Shown: positions 45,313 to 56,777 of the stretch, piece by piece
Layout: every line of letters starts with the position of its first letter
Numbering within the stretch: the first letter of the stretch is position 1
Notes under the pieces: generated by a model
The model's database searches: none
What the model saw: the letters and a program-made list of their open reading frames with translations, nothing else
Told to the model about the DNA's origin: nothing
Source: Favolaschia claudopus
Taxonomy: Eukaryota > Basidiomycota > Agaricomycetes > Agaricales > Mycenaceae
DNA length: 64,000 nt
Direction of reading: 5' to 3'
NCBI GenBank assembly: GCA_037176885.1
Contig: JAWWNJ010000001.1
Span: forward strand, 248,001 to 312,000
Made by a program: the position numbers and the translations under genes

Positions 45313-48300
45313 ATGAATCTATATGAAGTTTGATTAATCAATCCCGGTATAGGCCGAAAATCATGTTTAAGCAATGCTCTGTTAAACACCTACCTGGCTG
45401 CCGTGCGTGTCCCCGCTTAAATTGGCGCTACGTAGGTCCGTTTAACTTGGATTAACCAGGGGGTCGTTAATCAGTGTTCAACAAAACACTGAAAATCGGG
45501 ACGTGTAGGAAGAATTGAATTTATTGATTGGCCGTACATGATCACTGTTTATGCTACGGATTAACAAAACAGCTCGTCTGTTTAGCAGAACAACATAACA
45601 AGTTCGACTCGACAAAAAAGACTCGATGCGAGCACGAAAGGGAGAAAGAAAAAGCCATATTAAACGAGACTCACAGTAGCGACGCTGCTTGACGCAGTGA
45701 ATGACCCCGGCACTCCATTGCCCACACACCTATAGCTCGAAATCATCGGCAAATATCACGCGAGACAAAGGGTGCTTACCATCCCGATGCGTGCCGAGTC
45801 AAAGTGTTTGAGGGTGGCCAAAGGCAAGACCCCAGGGTTGTAGCGAGTTGTCCGTGTTTACTGTAGAGAACGTGGTTCATCATAAATGCATTCAAGTCAT
45901 TGAAAAGAAAGGGTCAGTAGATGAACTGGATCGACGAGGATCGAGACGCACTTGCTGAACTTGTTCTAAGTAAACCTATGCATTTCCGGCCTGGGTTGCG
46001 ACAGCTAGTAGCAACTCGAGATGTTTATGAATCGGAAGGGGCTGTTGGTGCAGGATGGAGACAGTGTTTCGGGCAAGTGGTGTTTAGCTAGGCGGATGAA
46101 ACAGGCGAGTAGCCGTACCTACCTTGCTTCCGTGGGCAGTATGAAGACGGGGGAGCGAGGGCGTCGGTGTCGTGGCGTTGGCGTCCGGATGATCATGACG
46201 TTCGCGTGTTGAGCGCAGAACGCGCTATCTTCGTAGAGGTCGGTGTCGAGAGGCGAGAGAGGAATGTGTAAGTGGAGGCAGTTGGAGATAGGTAAATACA
46301 CACACCTCTTTCCCCGTACGAATAGCCATGCAGAAGCGGTGTGGTGGGCACCTTCTGTGCGGGAATTGAGAGTGGTGCATGGGTTGATGTAGCGCTGGGG
46401 CAAGCTGCCTTGAAATGTGGACCCGACGCTGGGCGTAGGCAGATGATAACAACGGTGGGGTCTGCGAGGACGCCTATGGGTGGGAAAAGATCCAGAAACG
46501 TTAGGCGACGTACTTGTTCCCTCCAGGTTTGTCTTTCCCTCGCTTTCCGACTCCCCACGCTGATTCTCTTCAAAGCGGGGGGACGGAGACGACACCGGTG
46601 CAAGCTCGCGTGGGGCAAAGAACGGAACGGGTCGAGCGTGGCCGTGCATTGTCATCGAGAGTAGGGAGGTAAGGGAGGGGTGCGTGGTGGTAGGTGGTGG
46701 TAGCACAGAGTCAAGCTGTCTTGGTGACGATTACGTGACATTTCCATCACGTGTGTTTGCGTCGCGACAACAACGCGGTCACGTGAATACTCACTCATTT
46801 TCGTCACCTCCATTCAACAATTAACTGGACATCGGGTGTTCATATCCTCAGCCGAGTTCCACGATGTGAGAGATACTGCATCCTGCTCGTGAGTATTTCG
46901 AACTTCGGCAAAATGAGATCCGGGCTATGTAATCGACCTCTTGAATCTTTACTAAGGTTTCGGTTTCTCAGAAACACAATCGAGTTTTGGTGAATGTTTA
47001 CTAGGGGATCAACTGCTCGATGGCTCGACGGAATATTACTATTAGCCCCCTCAATTCAAATATTAGAGAGCAGAGTAGTTTGCTTCTCAATGAAACCATG
47101 ATCAGATAAATTTCTAGCCTCTGCAGGTCCTACAGCGCTCACTTCACTTCACTTGTCCTGGTCAGATTCAAAAATATTGGTGTTGCACTGTCGCGGAAGC
47201 ACAGATCTTTGAGAAGTCTATCTTCGTGTACTACATCGATATCGCAGCTCATTGTGAGTTTCGGGGCAAGAAAGACCAAGGTCGGAACACAGATTTTTGC
47301 TCTCAAGTTGTGATAGCGTGTGAATTCACGTGTCCGCGGGAAGTCGTTTGTCTGTGTCACATCTGTCACAGTGGCTCGCACGCCTTTTCTTCTTCTCCCA
47401 TTACCCATCCTGTCCCCCTTCGCGTTCAGCAGTGGTGGCGCGAGCTCACCTCATTCTGCTACGATCATGCTTCCTCTGCACATTCTACTAGCGGCCACTC
47501 GCCCGTACTCTCTGGTTGAAGCAACTTGTCGTCGCGGCCACCCCGTGTCCACTGGCACAGTTAGTGTTTCTCCGGCTTTGGCCTCAGGCCAAAAAGCCCT
47601 GGCTTTTTGGATTTGGTACCAAGGCCAAAGCCAAGCCAAACTTTTGGCTTTTGACGGCTTTTGGCCCGGCTCGCAGATCTTGCAAGCCAAAGCCAAGCCA
47701 AAAAGCCGTGGCTTTGTGGACCCCCCAAGAACCCCCTCTGGGGAAGCCATTGTGGACGGTTTTTCAAGCTGTGTATACTCAGTACAGAAGATGAGGACTC
47801 ACAGCTAAGTATGCTGGGCACTCTGGAGGTCAGATAAGCTTCTACACCGTATTCAAACCACTTTTAGAGCGACTTATAATTTTTTTTCAGCCCACAGAAA
47901 GCAGTCGGAAGCGGCAGCCGAAAGCCATGGCTTAAGCCAAAGCCAGGCCGGGCCAAGCCAAAGCCGTGGGGTTTGGCCCGGCCTGGGATTTGAGGAAGCC
48001 AAAGCCGTGGGGTTTGGCCCGGCCTGGGATTTGAGGAAGCCAAAGCCACCTCAAAGCGGGCCAAAGCCCCGGCTTTCAGGCCAAGCCAAGGCCAGAAAAA
48101 CACTAGGCACAGTGGCACCTCGTCAACAATGTTCTTTCTCACAAGGTGCACCCGCTTTCCTGACAAATATCTGATTCTCACTCCATGGGTTCAAACCGCA
48201 GGTCTTCATGGTCGGAGTGTTCCGAGGTTCCCATTGTACGTTGTCGGCAGCCTGCCAATCCCCGTGGCCTTGACAAAGTATTTATACAGAATCTCTTCTT

Positions 48301-49232
48301 CGCTCGCCAGGATGAACTTGTTGACCGCTGCTCAATAACGTCCCGTGCACCATTGACAGCAAATGCGGCAGCATTTCGCCTTATAAGTATACACCTCTAT
48401 ATTTGTTCGGTCACATACCAGCAGCCAGATCGGATATTCTAAGCACAATTTGTTTCAGGTGCGTCTCCACCACGGCCTTTGTACTCACCTCACTGAAGCC
48501 GGGATCTGTTAGGAGTCTCCCATCTACCGCTCTCAACTACTTGTTGTACGTGCTTGGGAGGTATGACAAGAATTTCTTTGTCCCGCCTTCTGATTAACCC
48601 AGGCGCAGATTTCGTTCACTGAGATCTATTGAATTATCTGTATGTTTCCTGTCGCTTTCTCGTTTCGGAATGGCTTACCCATTTTGTCAACTCATCTGTC
48701 TAGCAATTGCGCCCGTCCTTCTCGATTCGGCTAGCATCCTGTGCTACGACCTCGGCAACGTTACGCAAAGCGATGTTGAGTGTGAACGGGGTATATGTTT
48801 CCTTCTTCTATTACCCTTCTGCTTGTCCTCTTGATAAGACGAGCGGTTGTTGGTCTCTCCCTTCCCTCCCGACAAGTTGGGTTTGCTGTTTCAGTTTCTG
48901 CTGTTCTGTTAAACGGTTTGACGAACACTCTTTCCTTCGTCTGTCGGATCGTCGATAAACGCTGTTTTGTTAATCGGTCGATAAACACAACCTGTACGTA
49001 TGGGTAGGGCTCGTGAATATATTTTTTGTTTGACCACTTGTTTCGTTACGCTGTTTTGTTAAACACTGATTAATCAACCTCTGCTTAATCGGTGTTAAAC
49101 AGGCTCCCCAGGGACCTACGGTGCAGTTCGTGGGGGAAGATAGGCGGCCCATGTGCTGTTTAAACAAACAATGCTTAAACCTGATCTGCGGCCTATACCG
49201 CGATTGATTAATCAAACTTCATATGGTTACTG
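45313..49232. mobile_element. 3920-bp TIR element, copy B (inverted relative to A)
   Basis: It has the same 3920-bp length as copy A and reads as its reverse complement throughout; every open frame in A recurs with the same translation in B. It is flanked by a different 7-bp direct repeat, TCCAGGG (45306-45312 and 49233-49239). Different target duplications show two separate insertions rather than one inverted duplication. Lack of divergence implies recent movement. Confidence 0.9.
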
Positions 49233-49239
49233 TCCAGGG

Positions 49240-49619
49240 CCGGTGAAACACATAGCGGCACGTTGACTCAAATAAACTCGTTGCCCACCCTTTGTTCCTG
49301 CTTCAAAATACCTCCGCCTTTTTCTCGCCGCTCTCCCAACACCCCAAACTATTTTCCCACCGGGTTGCGCCGCGAATGGCTTTCCAAGCTGGCTCTCTCA
49401 GCGATAACGGTCTGGAATATATGCCCCATCTCCCTACTTGTAACATGATAAGGAGGTAACCTGTTGAGCAGCGGTAACGCTGACCGGCGCCGGCTGGTTC
49501 CGGCGCGATTCTCTCTAATTTGCGGTGGACAGTGGCTGCAGCGCCGCGCCGCTTAGCGGGATATCATGGTGCTGATGTGTGTATTGCTTCTGGGCACACA
49601 GTCACAGCGCGTGCTCAGC
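49240..49619. other. Unassigned flank inside the composite
   Basis: Non-coding as far as can be seen. It would be contiguous with 44752-45312 before insertion of element B. Confidence 0.35.
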
Positions 49620-49669
49620 GGATTCGTCGCTGGCCGAATCACGCAGCTTTTGAAAAAGCAGCATAATTC
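49620..49669 (+). repeat. 50-bp direct repeat, right copy
   Basis: Second copy of the 50-bp sequence at 39689-39738. The two copies bracket the Penelope element, a MITE-like element, a gene fragment and element B, and look like one long target duplication. Confidence 0.92.
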
Positions 49670-50296
49670 GTGATTTCTACGCCTCTTTTGCCTCACGTAG
49701 GCAATTGATTTCATGATTCGGCGTCTATCTTCTATCCCCCGTCTTGTCAAATTTCTTGGGAATTTATGGATTTTTTTCAAATCCCGTTTTTCGACGTCGT
49801 CCGCGACGACGAGCGCCGTTGATCGCTTTTGATCGCGACGTCCTGAGGCCCTGATCAACATATTGATCCCCGCCGTTTCAGTAACCATCAGGAACCGTGA
49901 TTCCAGGTTGGCAGCTTGCAACGGATTCTACTCAATATGGGCTGTGGACCGACCTTCATCCGATATATCAAAATTGACTGTCGCCCAGAGGCCACAATAT
50001 ATCAAAGTTAACTCTCTTCGAGAGGTGGGTGATATATCTCTCCCCCATACTAAGGTGGCAAGTCTGGGATGTAGTTGGGCAGTCATTTTGATTGTATAGG
50101 GCTATTTCAGCTAAGTAACAGGTTCCGTGAGCCTATGGGAGGCACATGGGAGTCGAATCGACGCTGGTTTTGTCGTAGACTGTACACAGGAAGGTCTGGG
50201 AGAGGTGAGAGGTCAGTTTTGGTAGCGGAGTCGGAGAGAAAGAGTTGATTTCCTTTTTTGGAACATCAACCAACCTGCTCTCACTCGCCACCACAA
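49670..50296. other. Right arm of outer element and upstream of TET gene
   Basis: Contains the right inverted end of the outer element (to 50049). The 250 bp before the regulatory cluster show no gene. Confidence 0.35.
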
Positions 50297-50384
50297 ACGC
50301 GTCGCGTTGACGCGTTCACCCTCAACATAACGCCGTGAGACCTGTGACTTGACGCGTCGAGAATTCACGGACGTCCGTGAATTC
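50297..50384 (+). promoter_or_regulatory. ACGCGT cluster and 24-bp palindrome before the TET gene
   Basis: Three ACGCGT sites (50297-50302, 50310-50315, 50352-50357) are followed by a perfect palindrome at 50361-50384 (half-site GAATTCACGGAC). The TET gene ATG is at 50452. ACGCGT is the MluI cell-cycle box bound by MBF in fungi, so G1/S control is a reasonable inference. Confidence 0.5.
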
Positions 50385-51845
50385 TACAGTAGCTCTCAAG
50401 CTCTCAAACCCTATTGAAAACCCGCTCAGCTCCCCAGAAACGGTGTCCTCGATGTCAGACTCCTCCGTCCCTGTCCCTGCCCACCTGGCCGCCGCCTTCG
50501 TAGCACACATGGCTACTCAAGGAGCTTCCTTGCCTTCGTTGTTCACAGACCTCCAAACTGTACTGACGACTGCGCTGGCAACGCAAAACACAATACCTCC
50601 GCGTCGGCCCTCCATCGTCTCTTCCTCTACCAGCGCTCTCCCGTGTTCTCGTTCTTCCCAGCCACAGCATTCTGCTTTGTCGGAGTGTTTATCAGAGGGA
50701 GTAAGCTCCTCTTTGAGGTCTAGGTCTAGGCGTGCATGTAGTGAGCCGCCAGAGCGAGGTGTAACTGAATATATACGAGGTACGTCTTTCATATTCTTGG
50801 GCTCTTCATGATATCTAATCATGTTCAGCTGCTCCTCTGCGTCTTCCACCCCTCCCCTTACGCTCGAATATCGCGTCTGCCCCGCTGAGATCTTTGCCCT
50901 CTACTTTCACGCCAAACTCGACCCCAGACCGCCCCGCCGCCTCTTCTATCCGTAGTTCCCCCACCTTGCAGGGCCAGAGTCCTTGGGCCGGTAAATTCAA
51001 TTCATTTATTCATGTTGATCAAAGAAATTCAAGACGTCACGTAGGCATAGGCAGGTTTTTGTCCCCCCTTCGTTTCAACGACAACGGCGACGATGAAGAC
51101 CAAACTCCGGTCGCATCGCCGTCGCCGAATGCTCTCGGGAAACGTAAAGCTGTGGTCTTCGAGGAGGAGGAGGAGGATAGTCAAAGGGATGGACACGAAG
51201 ACGGGGATGAGGCTGGGGGCAGCGGTGAGCCTCTCCAACCTCCAGCTCATCCTCGCCTCGTCATTCGCATCTCGGCTGCAAACTGGAATCGTGCCCGTCA
51301 GGCTGCAGGAGGTGCGGGCGGGGGTGACGGCGGCGGAAACGGGGGCCACGTCGCCGGGCATAACTGGACACCTGATTGTAGTCGGCGAGGTGATGCTTCG
51401 CGTGAGCCCTCTGCTGCTGCCATCGGTTATATGCCGTGTAACCGCGCAGACTGTTCAGACTGTGCAGGGCAGGGGAGTGGAGGTGGAGAGACGTCGGCAG
51501 ATAACCAACGGAATTCTGGACCAGGAGTGCAAAGATGTGGTGGCTTGGGGCGAGGGCAGCAGGCCTCCGATCCAAACTCGCAGACAGGTCCACGAAAGCG
51601 AGCGAAGAAGGGATCCAAGCCTCAGTGGAGGTTGGATGAGGAAGGAGGTGCGCCAGTTACGGAGGGAGCAGGCATGCTTTTGTCGAGGCTCCTCGGGGTC
51701 TTCAATCGACATCATCGTCAAGCTTTGGAGGAGGTTTTGGAGGGCGGAACTGACGGTGATGTCTATACGCCCACGAATGACTTGACCACCATCTGTACCA
51801 GCATTAAGGGGCAGATGATCGCCATGAGGTGTCCCTACCACCATC

Positions 51846-53708
51846 ATGCCCAAGCAAAAGGCGAATACCAACGTCTCACCGACGCCCTCCGCCTCGCCTC
51901 GCCCTTCTTACATCCCCATTAAGGACTTGAAAGACTTCCTTGACACTTGCGGCGTTAACGGACCGTCGGAGCCGCCACTCGCGACTCCGCCACGGCGCTC
52001 GTCGCGCCAGCGCATAACAGTCCCCGCCCAGTCCGCCTCTCCCGATATTCCACCGGATGCACTTCTACTTCACTCTCCCCACTCGCCAAAGACCAAACCC
52101 CCTCAGAAGCGCCACAAGCGCACACACCGCCCATCACCTCAGGTCTCGGTCTCAGCTCGCGCAAACGGACGCGACTTGGTCCCAGTTCTGACCGACGAAG
52201 ATGTTCTGGACGCGTCATCCCCCCATAAGGATATTGCGGATACGAGTGTCGATACCGGCAGCGCCCGTATGAAGCGAGGGGGGACGGACACCGAGGCAAC
52301 TCGTGGTCTGTCTCCACCTGTTGGTGACAGGCAAGTTCCCGGTTCCGTCTCCCCTGTTGCTGCTTCTAGTACCTTGTCTCCGCAGAACAGAACTGCCGCT
52401 CGCTCTGCTAGGACATCACTCAGCAAGGAGAAGGAAACCGCTTTTCTTGAGGTCAAGGACAACGCACTGTCGGCGGACTCTTTCGATGAGCTCGCCTCTG
52501 TTTTCCGCTCTCTCGTCTCGCTAATCAACGATTACAAGAAGAACGCTCCTACCTCCGCGTGCCTTGCTGCTCTAGACGCGTTTCAGACCCGCCTCGACTC
52601 CCACCATGAGATCTCTAGGGACAACGAAACCACAGACTCGTTCAGCTCAGTGCTGACGAAATCGCTGGCGACACCCATGAAAGAGCTGGCGACGCAGCTG
52701 CAGACCCAGCACAAAGCAATTCAGTCTCTTAGCAAGGCGGTCGACTCTTTCAAGACGTCCAATGTCTCACCAAAATCCTACGCTACTGTCGTCGCCGCAC
52801 CCTCCCCTGCCCCAGCGAAGACCAACCCCGTGCCAATTACCACCACCCCCGACGAGCGTCTGCTCCTTCGATGCGACGGTGACGCCCCTCCTCTGTTCCT
52901 GCGGCCCTATCACCAGCTCGTCCCCGAACTTAACTCTCGTCTCACTGAACTAGATCTTCCCAAAGTCGCGTGCGCATCTCGCTTCAAGGACGGGAGTTTG
53001 TTCCTGGTCCCGGAATCCAAGGAGGCCGTTGTTGAGCTGACGAAGACGTGGTCCCGTTGGGGCCCTGCGGTCTTTCCGGGCGCCCGCATCGTCCCGCCAG
53101 CAGTTTACGCACATCTCCAGATCGACGGGATCCCCCTTGCAGCAGTCTCTGACCTCAAGGAGTTGGCGACGGAGTTAGAACAGCGGTATCCCGAGTTGGG
53201 GCCGGTGGTGGGAGTTCCTGTCTGGGTGAACAATCCTCCCAGTCAGTCACAAGTGTCAGCTTTGCTAGCTGCGGGTAAAAAGCCTCGTATGGCGGGTTCT
53301 GTCTTCGTCCGTCTCCAGTCCCGCGATAAAGTGGACCTCGCCGTTTCGTATGGTAGGCTTCGCTTGCTGGGGTCTGCACCGACGATCGTCCGTGGGTTTC
53401 CGCACTTGCGCGTCACTCAATGCTGGGGGTGTTTCAAGTGCGGTCACGTCAAAGCTCGCTGCTCGGTGAAAGAGACTAAGTGTGGTGGTTGCGGGAATGG
53501 TTCACATGGCGTGGTTTGCTCTTCTAAACCAAAGTGCCTGAATTGCGGCGAGGATCATCGTGCTGACGCATTCTCTTGCCCAGTTAGGAAGCGTATTGCG
53601 GAAGCGCTCCGCCTCCGCGCAGTGGAACTCACCCGACACCTTGACTCGATGTCTACCGTTCTTACCCCCACCTCCCCGTTGGCGCCACGGCTGCCCGAAC
53701 AACTCTGA
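51846..53708 (+). CDS. LINE ORF1 protein (gag-like, three zinc knuckles)
   Basis: 620 residues. A Pro/Ser-rich N-terminus with one copy of the GLSPP module (52258-52335) is followed by a helical middle and an RRM-like/gag core (PLFLRPYHQLVPELNSRLTE and onward). Three consecutive CCHC-type knuckles follow: CWGCFKCGHVKARC, CGGCGNGSHGVVC and CLNCGEDHRADAFSC. It should coat the element RNA. Its stop overlaps the ORF2 start as TGATG, which suggests termination-reinitiation. Confidence 0.9.
   Translation: MPKQKANTNVSPTPSASPRPSYIPIKDLKDFLDTCGVNGPSEPPLATPPRRSSRQRITVPAQSASPDIPPDALLLHSPHSPKTKPPQKRHKRTHRPSPQVSVSARANGRDLVPVLTDEDVLDASSPHKDIADTSVDTGSARMKRGGTDTEATRGLSPPVGDRQVPGSVSPVAASSTLSPQNRTAARSARTSLSKEKETAFLEVKDNALSADSFDELASVFRSLVSLINDYKKNAPTSACLAALDAFQTRLDSHHEISRDNETTDSFSSVLTKSLATPMKELATQLQTQHKAIQSLSKAVDSFKTSNVSPKSYATVVAAPSPAPAKTNPVPITTTPDERLLLRCDGDAPPLFLRPYHQLVPELNSRLTELDLPKVACASRFKDGSLFLVPESKEAVVELTKTWSRWGPAVFPGARIVPPAVYAHLQIDGIPLAAVSDLKELATELEQRYPELGPVVGVPVWVNNPPSQSQVSALLAAGKKPRMAGSVFVRLQSRDKVDLAVSYGRLRLLGSAPTIVRGFPHLRVTQCWGCFKCGHVKARCSVKETKCGGCGNGSHGVVCSSKPKCLNCGEDHRADAFSCPVRKRIAEALRLRAVELTRHLDSMSTVLTPTSPLAPRLPEQL
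52258..52335 (+). repeat. In-frame linker module, copy 1 (ORF1)
   Basis: Encodes GSARMKRGGTDTEATRGLSP followed by PVGDRQV in the ORF1 N-terminal linker. Related to copies at 54968 and 56696. Confidence 0.8.
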
Positions 53709-54967
53709 TGCTGCAGCTCGTCCAGATCAACTCGTGGAAGTCTCGCCGGCCCCTTGATATCCTGGTGCACGATGACTTCGACCTAATCTGCGTCCAAGAA
53801 CCCCATCAAAACGAAGTCCTTAACTCTCGCGATACGCCCGGTTACGCCCTCATCTACCCTGACCGTTTTGATCATCACCGTGTCTCTGTCTATGTCAAAC
53901 TCTCAAGTATTCCCGCCGCTAGTATATGCCCTCGCCCGGATCTCTCTGAATCAGGCGACATTCTGGTAATTGACTTCAACCTCGGAGCGTTCCCTGTTAC
54001 GCTGATCAACCTATACAACGACTGCAACACACGCGCTGGGATAGTTCTTCTCCGGCATGCTCTCAGTAAACTGGATCGCAACACACGGATTCTACTCGCG
54101 CTTGACTCCAACTCGCATCACCCTCTGTGGGACATTCTCACCAGAACTCCTCTATGTGACGCGGACTTCGAGCTTCATGATCTACTCACGGCGTTTGGCT
54201 TAATTCTTGTGACGCCTCCCGACATTCCGACCCACTCTGCCGGCAATGTGATTGATCTCGGGTTCTGCTCACCCTCGCTATTTATGTCGGTGAGCACTAC
54301 AGTCGACCCATCTCTTTGTGTCGGTAGCGACCATCTCCCGATCATCTACTCGCTGGATTTCGAGGTGTCTAGGTCAAAACCCTACAAGTTTAATGCTGAC
54401 AAGATGGACCTCGACCTTTTCCTCGCCATTTTACGTCGCGAACTAGACCTGCATCCAGTCCCCGTTATCTCGACACTAGAACAGCTGGATGACGCTGCGG
54501 ATCTGATCAACAGTATCTACTTGGCTGCTCTGGAAGGCTCGACGCCACGTCATCAACCATCCTCCATGGCCAAACGTTGGTGGAAACCGGTCCTCACTCA
54601 GCTTCGCTCCCGCATGCGGAATTGCCGACGTACCTTCCAACACACAAGGCTCAACTCCGCCTGGACTCTGTGGCTCGAATCGCGTCGTGACTTCTACAGG
54701 GCTATTTCCGACGCCAAACGGGAGGTCTGGACGACATTTCTGAAGGAGCTTGAGCGCGTTGATGTCTACAAGGCTCTCAATCGCCTCAAGGAGCGCCAAT
54801 CAGCAGTCTTCCCTTCCATTTGTGACCCCGAAACTGACTCGATTGCGCTCTCTCACGTAGACCGTGGACGTATCCTCGCGCGAGCTTGGTTCGGACCCAA
54901 GGCTACTGATGTAACAGCTCCCCAATCCCCAGATGTGCTTCCGGCCACGAGCGCAGACGAATCACCC

Positions 54968-55049
54968 TGCGGCGCCCGGAATAAGCGAGGGGGGGTCCGT
55001 ACGGAGGCATCGCCTCTTGACGGACTTCCGCCCCCGGCGGACAGGCAAG
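54968..55049 (+). repeat. In-frame linker module, copy 2 (endonuclease-RT linker)
   Basis: Encodes CGARNKRGGVRTEASPLDGL followed by PPPADRQE, between the endonuclease and RT domains of ORF2. Confidence 0.8.
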
Positions 55050-56695
55050 AGTTTTTGCCTGCCTCCTATAACACATCTGAAGCACCAGTCGCTCCGATAG
55101 ATCCACGCGCCCTCGCGAACTCCATTGTAATTGACAACGAGCGCCCATTTGTCGACGTCGCTGACAACGAAGTCGACACGGTTATCTTGTCTGCCGCGCC
55201 TTGGAAAGCACCTGACCGCTATGGTATGCAGATGGGGTTCATACAGCGCGGCTACTCGGTTACACGCGAATGGATTCGCGCCGTCTTCAAGGCCTCGCTC
55301 GCCCTCGGCGCTAAACCGACCCCATACAAGGCCAACGTTGCGACACCGATCCATAAGCAGGGCAAGAAAGACAAGACCTCTCCGAAATCTTGGCGCCCGG
55401 TGGAGAATTTTGAACACATCCTTGCCAAGCCCCTGGAGCGCCTTGTGGCAGACTGACTCTCCTACGAAGCCGAAACCCTTGGGTTCCTCGAGGATGCGCA
55501 ACACGGTGGCCGCCCCGGCCATTCCACGCTTCAAGCAGTTGATGGGTACATTCATCGAGTCCGCTCTGAACTCGACGCGGGCAACACCGTCTCCACCCTC
55601 TTCTACGACCTCAAGGGTGCCTTTAACCGTGTTTCTCATCGCGTGGTGGTGGAGGAGTTAGCTTCCTTGGGTTTCTCGAGGCGGCTCATCCGTTGGGTTG
55701 CCTCATTCCTTCATCATCATCTTGTCACTGTGGTTATTGACGGAGTTCGCACAGTAACATTTCGCTGCGCCGAGGAAGGCGCTCCTCAAGGCTCCGCACT
55801 CTCTGTAATCATCTTCCTTCTTGTCATCAACCGCCTACTCCGACGTCTCAAAAATATCGGGGTGACGCTGAGCTGGAGATACGGTTTTGTTGACGACACT
55901 AATTTCAGCACTGCCAGTCGCTCCCCATACCAAAACATCGCCGTACTTAATAAGGCCGCCGTCATCGCTAACTCGTGGTCTGACGACGACGAAGCCACCT
56001 TCGAGGATTCGAAGACCGAACTGATCCACCACGCTCCGGGACGTGCAGACCTCTCGGACTATTGCGTCAGCTTCAATGGTGTAACAATCCGCCCCTCGGA
56101 TACGGTCAAATGGATTGGGGTGGTGTTAGACTCAAAACTCACAGGGGAATCTCATATCAAGGCCCGTGCGGCGTCGGCGACAAGGGCTCTAAACGCGTCC
56201 ATGGCACTCACCCATGCGGTTTGGGGTCTGAGGCCGCTAATGGTCCGTGATCTGGTGCGCTCAGTTGTGCTCCCGAGAGCAGATTATGGCGTCGATTCCT
56301 TCTTTCCGCTCCCCAATAAATCGCTCAAACCATTGATTAACATTAACAAGTGCGTGGCGCGCTGCATTACAGGAGGATTTCGTACCGCGTCCCTTGATGC
56401 ACTGGAGAAAGAGGCCGCCATCCTCCCAGTTCCCCTCCGCCTCGAGAGGTCTCTTCTTCATCGCATTGCCGGATATCTCACCCTCCCCGCGTCCCATGGT
56501 ATCGTCCCCATCCTCCATCGTGCGATCCTAGATGCCCCACGTCTTGCTCACCGTGCATCTCCGCTCCACTTTGTAGAACGCCTTCCGGTCGTGCACTGGC
56601 CAGCGCAGGTGCCGCCCCGAGGATCTCGCATTCGTGATCGCAAATCCCGCTCCCCCAATGAAGTTACGACGGACCCGAGCGCAGACCCAGATAGC

Positions 56696-56777
56696 TGCGG
56701 CGCCCGTGGAATGCGAGGGGGGGCAGTCAACGAGCTCACTGCTCGGGGTCTGTCTCCGCCTCATGGCGGAAGGCAAG
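56696..56777 (+). repeat. In-frame linker module, copy 3 (RT-RNase H linker)
   Basis: Encodes CGARGMRGGAVNELTARGLS followed by PPHGGRQV, between the RT and RNase H domains of ORF2. Confidence 0.8.

Larger units (their letters stand above)
38773..50049. mobile_element. Putative outer inverted-repeat element hosting the Penelope composite
   Basis: The left end (TATGGGG, then TATATATCA, GAGAGT and TTGATATATTGTGGCCT near 38773-38850) recurs inverted at 49950-50049, with partial matches over about 75 bp. Without the nested 9.9-kb insertion the element would be about 1.35 kb. Target duplications are unclear and no transposase is seen. A frame of 207 residues (39112-39735) is low-complexity and not convincing. 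Confidence 0.45.

Noticed and set aside
54962..55639. 225-residue minus-strand frame across the LINE
   Set aside because: Shadow of ORF2, which has recognisable domains on the plus strand.
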